This document shows, piece by piece, positions 10,301 through 17,121 of a stretch of DNA of 64,000 nucleotides. A program made the position numbers and the translations under genes. The notes below the pieces were generated by a model. That model did no database searches, had not been told where the DNA came from, and was given only the letters and a program-made list of their open reading frames with translations. The stretch lies in assembly GCA_016208685.1 (NCBI GenBank), contig JACQXM010000014.1:1-64000 (forward strand). Reading direction: 5' to 3'. Source of the DNA: Planctomycetota bacterium (GTDB lineage Bacteria; Planctomycetota; Phycisphaerae; UBA1845). Positions within the stretch are counted from its first letter, which is position 1; each line of letters opens with the position of its first letter.

Positions 10301-11640
10301 CCAAGCGCTGGGTGGCGGACGCGCAGTCGGAGCTCGGGCGCCTCGCGGCACAGCGCGCCGCAGCCGGCGAGCTGATGCAGCGCCTGGCGGAGGCGATCGT
10401 CGAGGCGCGCGTCGCGGCGGACCGGGTTTCCGCGACGTCGGCCGCCGGAGTGCAATCGGCGTCCGAGGTGGGACGACGCATCGGCCGGCTCGCCGAGGAA
10501 CTCTCGCCGTTGATGGAAACCACGCAGCAGCGCGCCGCATGCCTTGCGGCGGCGTGCGGCACGGCCGAGGACTGGTCCGCGCGGCTGCGGAATCTACTCG
10601 AGCAGGCGGAAGCCGCGGCAGAGCCGCTGGCCGGCCACGCCGATCGCGCGCAGAGCCTGTCGGCGGAGCTTGCTGCCCGGAACGAGGCCGCCGGAGACGC
10701 GCTGGAACGGCTCCGCAGCGCCGCGGGAATCGTCGAAGCCGCGGAGCGCACGTGCGGGCGCATCGCCGATTCGCTCGACGAAGGACGGACCACGTACGAG
10801 ACGCTCAGTGCGGCATCGGATGCCGCAGCCGTTCAGCGGTCCCGGCTCGAACACCTCTCCGCCGCGGCGCAGGAGCTGATTGCCAACCAGACGCAGCTTC
10901 ACCAGGACATGCAGGCTGCCGGGCGGGAGCTGGCGGACCGGACGCAGGCGGCGCAGGCCGTCGAGGACCAGGGACGCACCCTGGTCACCGAACTTGCCGC
11001 TCGGCTCGCGGAACTGGCCAAGACGGTCCCCGCGCTCGAACAACGCGCGGGACAATTGGAGCAGATGCTCTCGCGCACGCTCGCCCGACCGGGGGAGATC
11101 GTCGCCGCGGCGCAGGCCCAGGCAACGCAACTGGCCCGCGTGTGCAGCGCCGTCCGCAAGGTATTCGCCGGACTCTCCCAGGCGGGACTCGACGCACGAA
11201 AGCTGACGCAGGCCTCGGAGGCGAAGAGCGCGGAGGCCGCGCGTCACATGACGCAGCTCGCCGCCGAAACTCATCGCGCTTCCGCAGCCCTGCATCAGTG
11301 GGTTCAGGAGGCGGTGCGGGTCCAGACGCGACTCGAGGCCACCTTGCAGGAGTGTCCTTCGGTACGTCAGACGCATCCGGCAGAGGCGTTGCAGGCCCTC
11401 TCCCGGCTGGCCCAGCCTGTCCGCGCCGGGGCACCGGCCGGCGCTGGCGAGCTTGCGGTGTTGCCCGACCCCCGCCCGCGAGCCCTCACCGGCGATCGGC
11501 GCGACGGCGGAGATCCCAAGGTCACCGGCCCCGCGACGCGGGCCGCGGAAATCGCTGCCCTCATCGAGGACGCCAAACGCGCTGCCGACGAGGTGCCCAC
11601 CTATCCGGCCATGGAGACCATGCCGGCCGGCGCGGCGTAG
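7351..11640 (+). CDS. ExeA-like AAA ATPase with very long coiled coil
   Basis: The start chosen is the ATG at 7351, preceded by GGGAGG; the upstream in-frame extension is not protein-like. The product is 1429 residues. Residues 1-280 form a GspA/ExeA-type AAA module: FGLDRPPF at the N-terminus, Walker A AEAGAGKT (50-57) and Walker B ALLIDQ (126-131). A proline-rich linker follows (about 285-400), then about 1000 residues of Ala/Glu/Arg/Gln-rich heptads predicting an extended coiled coil. ExeA relatives remodel peptidoglycan for type II secretion or act as DNA-dependent ATPases. A peptidoglycan-binding domain was not seen here. The coiled coil suggests a scaffold or SMC-like role. No membrane segment is visible. 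Confidence 0.8.
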   Translation: MHHREFGLDRPPFDDQTDAQRAFTTPEADEILAAGQYAARFGGGMMLVLAEAGAGKTVLLHRLVSALGADDQTVVVTCPSGAELDLLRETCRGFGVTLPASYQRHRALERLTRQLTATAKAKRRSALLIDQAEHLTDDGLAVLEVLANSCPGGRGLLAVVLFAQPQLRQRLEAAEHARLRQHLFPAHLLPPLSSAQTVEYIRHRLRLAGGESALFDDAAFEPIHAAAAGIPRLIHRIADAAMLVAYGAGERRVGRDTVLEVTRRGVLQERSAPLSHVALASTTALVRGLEKTAPSPPQPSTPSPVPPASIPDRRANVAGRAPSSASDVEPGRIVPAGVDPSGGYSPNTRLHDREVMVSIAGLSDPQHVAWVPPPATPPPPPTMPAVAPPGEAQDLVARLEQALGRADELCRTLGAEPGGLGTGAIAPQQHDLPTASAALAGLHDAMDQFVPRLESRIEALIADAEERVRALESRAERAAAWTSAAGDPLERLEQACEQARSAESRLSGFTEELVRRVDTIQVRCAEFSGVIERGEHLEQRLTRATDSAARESQESEGRMATLERRVAHEAARAEEQARALQRCQEASAAGQRQLKTLLEIAATAHQDTVARVESQHAAFRQMVGQLRQELEQAGHAARQAFCDDAARTVATSAGALDTALETFAHRQRELADTAIADLQARLDAEGTRHRQALGASEADAAKVREAASSAVAQARVALERLVQEYRDAAEAVSAKLAAERKATEAAGAAQRQVTLSHVKEVREQTATAVADARRELAATVEGHRDAVATLFEAATTQRTTLQREITADRAQVSAIAAAWEQTHAQRVAEMRDDAAQLQAQLEAAEKQQHTLQGAVEESEQRTRASVSRVESLAERLGGLSTVVEQLAQRAESARVPLAGAVERSDGLLQAVQEAAGRLEGLQHNVSASLVEIGSHYSQLAALRDQTQRGEQTVSRLVGADHAAQKRVRQLAEIIEAAGRSRQAAKRWVADAQSELGRLAAQRAAAGELMQRLAEAIVEARVAADRVSATSAAGVQSASEVGRRIGRLAEELSPLMETTQQRAACLAAACGTAEDWSARLRNLLEQAEAAAEPLAGHADRAQSLSAELAARNEAAGDALERLRSAAGIVEAAERTCGRIADSLDEGRTTYETLSAASDAAAVQRSRLEHLSAAAQELIANQTQLHQDMQAAGRELADRTQAAQAVEDQGRTLVTELAARLAELAKTVPALEQRAGQLEQMLSRTLARPGEIVAAAQAQATQLARVCSAVRKVFAGLSQAGLDARKLTQASEAKSAEAARHMTQLAAETHRASAALHQWVQEAVRVQTRLEATLQECPSVRQTHPAEALQALSRLAQPVRAGAPAGAGELAVLPDPRPRALTGDRRDGGDPKVTGPATRAAEIAALIEDAKRAADEVPTYPAMETMPAGAA

Positions 11641-11688
11641 CCGTCCGTCGTGCATCAGCACCCGGCTGGGGCGGATGCGACGAATGGT

Positions 11689-12486
11689 CTACGGACCAAG
11701 CCGCGGAGCCTGGCCGGGCGAATGCTGATACGCGAAGTCTGCGTTGAGGAGTACCTGGTCCAGCGCCCTGGGAATCTGATCGAGCGTGCTGAACACCTCG
11801 GCCGGCAAGGAGAAAATGCCCCCCCGATTCGGGATGGCTCGGACCGAGCGGTCCCGAAAGAGCACGTTGACTTCCCGTCCGGCATGGTTGGTACGCCGCA
11901 GGTTCAACTCCGGCGGGCCGAGACTGTTCATATCCAATGCCAAGGCCTCCACCCGCACGCGGCGACCGCCGACGACATTAACGCCCAGATCCGTGAGCAG
12001 GCCGCGGCGACGGGCCGCGGGCACGAAGTCCACCTGCCGGTACAGATAGGAACCGTAGGCGTCGTGCTCCGTGCCCACGCGCGGCAGCTCTTCCTCGGCG
12101 TCGCTACTGTCGTCCGCCGGACAGTAGAACACTTCCCGGCTTGCCGCGTGTTGTTTCAGCAGGGCTCCTGCGCCGTTGTACTCCAACCGATGAAACGGAT
12201 TCGCGGCGCCGATCCAGAGCTGGTTGGTTGCCAAGTCGGCGCAGGAGAAGTCGAAAGGACCGGCACAGATCGCTCCGCGTGGCACGGCGTCACGATGGTC
12301 ACCGGCGTAAGCAATTACGGCCAGGCCGATCTGCGCGAGGTTGGAGGCGCAAGTGATCGCCTTGGCACGGGTGCGCGCTGCGCCCAGCGCCGGCACCAGC
12401 ATGCCCACCAGCAGGGCGACGATCGCGGCCACGACCAGGAGTTCGACCAGGGTGGAGGCACGGCAACGGTCGGAAGGCGGCGGCAT
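11689..12486 (-). CDS. prepilin-like protein with N-terminal methylation motif
   Basis: A 265-residue protein whose start at 12486 places a short basic leader before TLVELLVVAAIVALLVGML, a class III prepilin signal and hydrophobic helix. Glu at +5 is kept, but the usual Gly-Phe around the cleavage site is Ala-Ser. The rest resembles planctomycete pseudopilins (DUF1559/GspG-like), with NLAQIGLAVIAYAGDH after the helix and NVLFRDRSVRAI near the end in place of the usual H-x9-DG signature. It is probably membrane-anchored and processed by a prepilin peptidase. It lies downstream of the holA cluster but separated by 270 bp, so co-transcription is uncertain. Confidence 0.82.
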   Translation of the reverse strand: MPPPSDRCRASTLVELLVVAAIVALLVGMLVPALGAARTRAKAITCASNLAQIGLAVIAYAGDHRDAVPRGAICAGPFDFSCADLATNQLWIGAANPFHRLEYNGAGALLKQHAASREVFYCPADDSSDAEEELPRVGTEHDAYGSYLYRQVDFVPAARRRGLLTDLGVNVVGGRRVRVEALALDMNSLGPPELNLRRTNHAGREVNVLFRDRSVRAIPNRGGIFSLPAEVFSTLDQIPRALDQVLLNADFAYQHSPGQAPRLGP

Positions 12487-12759
12487 GAGTCGGCCGCACG
12501 ATCCCGCCCCCCGCGCGCCGCGCACGGTCGTTCGCCGCCGTTCTGAGAGTGAGGGTCGCAAGCCGCCACCCAGGTTAGCGACCCCGCCCATTTAGTTCAA
12601 CATCTTTACCAGTTCGATCGGAGCGTGCGGCATTCGCGAAGCGTATCCGTTAACGTCCGATCCGGCGCGCCTCCCCGTGAGCGCTGCGTGCACGGCCGCT
12701 CCGCAGGTGCCGAAGGGAGCGCTTCCCAGGGAACGTGTTGCGCGCGGATGCCGCGCGGC

Positions 12760-14031
12760 CTACCCCCCGCGGGCGACGGCGCCGGTTGCGGCGACGGTGA
12801 AGCGGTGCAGCGCCTCGTTGACCCGACCCGACTGAAGATCCTCCACGGTCACCTTCAGCACGTGCTCTCCGGCCGCCAGGGTCGCGGGCAGAGTGATCCG
12901 CTGGGCGATGAAGAAGTCCGTGCGCCGACGCCGACAGGTATCGACGATCTCCGGCTCCTCGTGCCTCCAGATAGATTCACCGGCGGCGGTGAGCAGCTCC
13001 AGCCGCGTAGCAAGGCGGGTCCGGTAGTCGCCCTCCGCGGTCCGTTCGGCGCTGAGGTTGCGGATTTCGCAGTACACGATGCTCGGCGTGCTCCGCCCGG
13101 CGACCAGATCGTCGGGCGCCATCTCCTCGAACACCCCGAAGGTGACAACCTTGCGACACAGCGCGACCGCCGCCAGGACGGGGTCGGCGCGCTCGGCAAG
13201 TAACCGGTGCAGCGCCTCCGCCTGCGTCAGCGCGGTCTCCAGGGCCGGCCCCGGCGCTTTGGCGGCGGCGGGCACGGCGGCCACCAGCCCCACCACACCC
13301 GCCATCAGCGAACGTTCCGCCGGCGCCAGCGACGGTCCGACCTCCTCGGCTGCCACCGACGCACCGAACGCCAGTTGCCCCAGCCGCCAGGACCATTCCC
13401 CATCCCACCCCCCACCGGCGCGGGCGCGGGACTCGAGTACCGCCAGCAGCCGGTCCGGCGAAGCGTCGGCCTCTCCGGCGTGGACGTCGAGCGGCTGGTT
13501 GGTGGCATTGGTGCGCGCGGGCTCCACGGCGGTTCCCAGGACCGTGGGCGGCGCGCGAAGGGAAAGCGACTTAACCACGGGCGCCGCCGGGCTCGGCCGG
13601 GCCGCACCGTCGGAGAGCGTCACCTGGGCGTTGGCCACCGCCCGGTCCCGGACCGGAGCCGCAGGCAGCACGGATGCCGGCGCCGATTCGGAGGCGGCGA
13701 GCGCCGCGCCCGGAGCCTCCGCGCGCTCGCCTATGCGGTCCTCGGCGCCCGACGCCGGCTTCGGCACTGAACTCCGCGGCGAAGCCGCGCTCGCGTCGTA
13801 GTCCCTGGTGCGGGCGAGGAAGTCCTCCACCAGCGCCACCGAAGGCGAGTCCTTCTCGGCGGGCGCCGGTGCGGAATCCGCGGTCGCGGAAGAGGGTGCC
13901 GCCGGCGGCGAGCCGGTCTTGCGTTCTGCGGCCCAGCCGGCGCGCCATCCCTGACATCCACACGCCAGCGCCGCCGTCAGCCCCGCGAGTACGATACTAC
14001 GCACAGGTCCCTGCCCTCCCTGGCCGGTCAT
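12760..14031 (-). CDS. predicted lipoprotein, function unknown
   Basis: A 423-residue protein. The ATG at 14031 gives a short signal peptide ending in a lipobox-like TAALACGC, so acylation at Cys is likely. A long low-complexity Ala/Pro/Ser/Glu-rich region follows (about 25-210). The C-terminal domain looks like a folded beta-sandwich (IVYCEIRNLSAERTAEG, then EHVLKVTVEDLQSGRVNEAL) reminiscent of planctomycete proteins that test for a functional envelope. I do not recognise a named family. It follows holA by 110 bp on the same strand. Confidence 0.75.
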   Translation of the reverse strand: MTGQGGQGPVRSIVLAGLTAALACGCQGWRAGWAAERKTGSPPAAPSSATADSAPAPAEKDSPSVALVEDFLARTRDYDASAASPRSSVPKPASGAEDRIGERAEAPGAALAASESAPASVLPAAPVRDRAVANAQVTLSDGAARPSPAAPVVKSLSLRAPPTVLGTAVEPARTNATNQPLDVHAGEADASPDRLLAVLESRARAGGGWDGEWSWRLGQLAFGASVAAEEVGPSLAPAERSLMAGVVGLVAAVPAAAKAPGPALETALTQAEALHRLLAERADPVLAAVALCRKVVTFGVFEEMAPDDLVAGRSTPSIVYCEIRNLSAERTAEGDYRTRLATRLELLTAAGESIWRHEEPEIVDTCRRRRTDFFIAQRITLPATLAAGEHVLKVTVEDLQSGRVNEALHRFTVAATGAVARGG

Positions 14032-14141
14032 GTCGTGACTCCTTCCTCCGTCGTTGATCGTTCCATGCCGCTGGTTGTCGTCACCCGGGCGGCGCTCCAG
14101 GTCGCCGGAGATTGCGGCCTGGGTCGGCCGCCGCATCCCCT

Positions 14142-15119
14142 CTACCGCGCACAATGGGTCACGATGAAGCGCTCGATCACCGATTCCAGTGTTGCCGCGC
14201 CGGTCTTAACCGCCACGTCCGCGTCCAGAAGGTCACGCTGCTGCGTTTCCAACTTCGCGGTGGATACACGCTCCAGACGCCGGCGCAGCACGTCGGGCGA
14301 GGTGAACATCCGTTTCGAAAGGTCGGTCAGGCTGCCGCCCGCCTCCCACTCCCGCCGGGCTTCGAGCAACCGCCGCACACCCCACGCCAGTCCGCCGAGG
14401 GCCCGCCCCGGCGCCGCCCTATCCGTGGCCAGCACCTGTTCCCAGGCACCAAGAGCCGCGGCCACGTTCCCCGCCATGAGGGCATCGGTAACCGCGAACA
14501 CGTTCTCCTCGCGGTGGCAACCGGTGATCGCCTCCACGTCCGCGGCCACGATCTCCGCCCGGTCGCCGGCATAGGTGGCGAGCTTGGCCAGCTCCGCGTC
14601 CAGCACGCCCGGCGAATCGCCCAACTGCTCGCGCAGCAGCTCGGCCGCCGCGGGCCCCATGCGCTTCCCGTGCGTCGAACGGGCACGGGCCGTGATCCAC
14701 GGCACGACCTGCGGTTTCTTCAAGGCCTCAAGCGTCCGCACCTCGCCGCACTCGTTGATGATCTTGTAGAGCCGCGTGGTCCTGGGCATTGACTGGCAAA
14801 CGAGAATGAGTGTGCCGCACTCTGCGGGCCGAGCGCAATAGCGCTCCAGGACGGCCCGGTTGGCGCTGATGAAGTCGTCGGCATCGTGCACGATCACAAC
14901 GCGTCGCGCTCCCAGCAACGACGGCGTTCGCACCTCGTCAAGCACCACCGCCGCTTCCGTGCTGTCGCCGTCGAATCGGGCCGGACCGAGCGCATCCGCC
15001 TGGTCGCCCAGTTCTTCCAGCAAACGCGCCAGGGCATCGAGGCGCAGGAAGCGGTCGGGGCTGACAATGGCGTACAGAGCTTTCGCTTTCGCGGCGCGGG
15101 TGCTCATGGGTGTGTTCAT
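14142..15119 (-). CDS. holA: DNA polymerase III subunit delta
   Basis: The clamp-loader delta subunit opens the beta sliding clamp during replication. The 325-residue size and layout match: an N-terminal AAA-like fold beginning YAIVSPDRFLRLDALARLL, then VVLDEVRTPSLLGARRVVIVHDADDF and LILVCQSMPRTTRLYK, and a helical C-terminus. No Walker A is expected in delta. The start at 15119 overlaps the TPR gene stop as ATGA, so translation is probably coupled. An in-frame ATG at 15107 is an alternative. Confidence 0.9.
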   Translation of the reverse strand: MNTPMSTRAAKAKALYAIVSPDRFLRLDALARLLEELGDQADALGPARFDGDSTEAAVVLDEVRTPSLLGARRVVIVHDADDFISANRAVLERYCARPAECGTLILVCQSMPRTTRLYKIINECGEVRTLEALKKPQVVPWITARARSTHGKRMGPAAAELLREQLGDSPGVLDAELAKLATYAGDRAEIVAADVEAITGCHREENVFAVTDALMAGNVAAALGAWEQVLATDRAAPGRALGGLAWGVRRLLEARREWEAGGSLTDLSKRMFTSPDVLRRRLERVSTAKLETQQRDLLDADVAVKTGAATLESVIERFIVTHCAR

Positions 15120-16354
15120 TTGCCGGCGCGTGAGGCTTCGGCCATCAGGCTCAGTCGCCGCCGCGCCTCCTCCACGACCGGGACGGCCTTCGGGTCGATC
15201 TGCGAGGCGCGAGTGTAGCACTCGCGTGCCAGAAGCTCGTCTCCCTGCTGCACGGCCACATCACCGAGCAGCATCCACATCTCGGCGTCGTTGGGATTGT
15301 ACCGCAAGATCGTGCGCAGGCGCTCGGCCGCGGCGGAAAAGTCGTTTCGGCGGCTGTACACCTTCGCGGCACCTGCCAGCGCCGAGCGGAGGTTCGGTCG
15401 TTGGCCCAGCGCCACGCCGTAGGCGGACAGGGCACGGTCGTAGTCACCCAGCGAGTAGAGCATGCCCCCCATCTCGGTGAAGGCCTCGGTCATGAGCGGG
15501 TCGAGGTGGACCGCCTCGCGCAGTCGCGAGATTCCCTGGCGATAATCTCCCCGGTCCCGGTGGCCCAGCGCCTCGGTGAATAGCCGCGCCGCGCGAGCGC
15601 GGGCCGCCTCGGCCGTGGCTGCCGGCTCGTTGGGGCGGGCGCTCGCCGCGGCGCCTTTTCCCCCCGCCGGTTCCGGGGGCGGGACCGGTGTGATTTCGAT
15701 GGTCTGCTGCTCGCTTTCGGTCCGATTGCCGCCGCGATCACTCGCGGCCAGCCGCACGGCCACGGCGCCGACGAGGTCGTCAGGAACGCGCCAGTCGAAG
15801 CGCCCGGTATTCGCCACGGGTTCGGCCACGATGGGGAACCACGCACCGGCGGGCAGTCGTTGGTATTTGAGCTCAATGGGGCGGGTCGTCAGGTTGGCGT
15901 CCACCGCGGCCCACCGTATCTGAAGTGTGCGCTGCCCGAGGGAGGTCGCCTGGCGCGGCGCGTGGAGCTGCACCACGGGAGGAGTGAAGTCGACGAAGAC
16001 GCGAAGCTGAGGACGCGTGGCGCTGGTCGGCGGTCCGCCTGAGATACCGGCGGCGTTCTTGAGGACGATGACGAAGCCGAAGAGCCCTTCGGCGGGCGCG
16101 TGGAACGCCACCGGGGACTGGCGGTCATCGTCAAATCCATACTGGTGCCACGTAGCCCCGTCGTCGAGCGTGTACCAGAGCTGGACCGACTCCAACGGCT
16201 GGGCGCTTTCGTTGACGGCGTAGTCCAGCTCGAAGACCCGGGCCTGGGTCTGCGTTTCCCCCTCCGCGAGAACGGCAGCAACCGGCGCCAGAGTAAACGT
16301 GGTCAGGAGCCAGAGGCGCGCACAGCGCCATCGCCGCCTGAGGTTCGTGTGCAT
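15116..16354 (-). CDS. secreted TPR-repeat protein
   Basis: A 412-residue protein with a cleavable-type signal peptide (LWLLTTFTLAPVAAVLA). Residues 35-220 form beta-sandwich segments rich in aromatic strands (VQLWYTLDDGATWHQYGF, IELKYQRLPAGAWFPIV), resembling Ig-like domains found in planctomycete surface proteins. After a Pro/Ala linker, three or four TPR units occupy about residues 255-400 (GDYRQGISRLREAVHLDP, GDYDRALSAYGVAL, GDELLARECYTRASQIDP). It is translated just ahead of holA, with a 4-bp overlap. The role is probably periplasmic scaffolding. Confidence 0.82.
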   Translation of the reverse strand: MHTNLRRRWRCARLWLLTTFTLAPVAAVLAEGETQTQARVFELDYAVNESAQPLESVQLWYTLDDGATWHQYGFDDDRQSPVAFHAPAEGLFGFVIVLKNAAGISGGPPTSATRPQLRVFVDFTPPVVQLHAPRQATSLGQRTLQIRWAAVDANLTTRPIELKYQRLPAGAWFPIVAEPVANTGRFDWRVPDDLVGAVAVRLAASDRGGNRTESEQQTIEITPVPPPEPAGGKGAAASARPNEPAATAEAARARAARLFTEALGHRDRGDYRQGISRLREAVHLDPLMTEAFTEMGGMLYSLGDYDRALSAYGVALGQRPNLRSALAGAAKVYSRRNDFSAAAERLRTILRYNPNDAEMWMLLGDVAVQQGDELLARECYTRASQIDPKAVPVVEEARRRLSLMAEASRAGK

Positions 16355-16977
16355 CCTGCACCTCCAAAACGCTGGTCAGCGCCCGGCCCGCACTCCGCGG
16401 GGGCATCGTCCTCCCCTTGTGGAAGGCAGGGCGAGTATCGGATGGACCCAGGACGCGACTGCACCGAATGCGCCTCGCCAGGCATGTCGTGCGCCCAGGG
16501 TGATCGACGGCGCGACGCACCATCGGGCTCGCACCAGTGCTGCCAACGCACCTGGGAAGCGCCGCAGTACTGTGGATGCACTGTCGGAAGCGCGACAATT
16601 GCCCGGGGGCGAAGTCCTCCCCTCCGCACCGATCGCCGCCGCCGGCCGGTCCCCGCCCATCGCGAGCCCCTCGCTCGCCCGGCCCCCCATGCGCCGTCAA
16701 AGGGTCCGCGGTCGGGGCTCCGTTGGAGCGGGCGTCGCCGGGGCGAACGAGCGCATCACGATGACGGCCTCGTTGCGAACGTGGACCCGACCAGCGTGAC
16801 CAACGGCCGGCTACGACTGGGTCCAGGGATGACCTACGCACCGTGTGGCCGGCGGGCGTTCGGCGGCCGGGAGCCGCCGATCGGCCTTCACGAGGCACGC
16901 CTGCCATCGTCGGTGTTGATCCGCCGCATCCGTCCCGCCTCGCGCTTGGAGCGCTCGGAATTCCAGTAAGGTTTCCC
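16355..16977. other. intergenic, no convincing gene
   Basis: The divergent spacer between the TPR gene and the choice-of-anchor B gene contains only mutually overlapping Arg/Pro/Gly-rich frames typical of non-coding GC-rich DNA. The right edge leads to a promoter-like pair of boxes. Confidence 0.55.
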
Positions 16978-17006
16978 TTGGCCGGAGACATTAAGTCTGG
17001 TAATAT
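16978..17006 (+). promoter_or_regulatory. candidate promoter of the choice-of-anchor B gene
   Basis: TTGGCC (16978-16983), a 17-nt spacer and TAATAT (17001-17006) lie about 115 bp before the start codon. Both boxes match four of six consensus bases, and the stretch is locally AT-rich in a GC-rich setting. Confidence 0.4.
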
Positions 17007-17121
17007 GCAGGGTTCGTGCGCGCTTCCCGACGGCTTACGCGCCGAGGGCGATCGTGCGGACCGCCACCCCGGCTTCGTCGGGAGCGGTTAGGGATGGCGA
17101 GTGCTGTGGGAGCAATGAGGA

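Noticed and set aside
10539-11747. 402-codon frame inside the ExeA-like gene
   Set aside because: Shadow frame of the Ala/Glu/Arg-rich coiled-coil region in high-GC DNA; no protein-like pattern.
16303-16629. 108-codon frame in the spacer upstream of the TPR gene
   Set aside because: Composition is Arg/Gly/Pro-rich with equally long frames on the opposite strand, and no ribosome-binding site.
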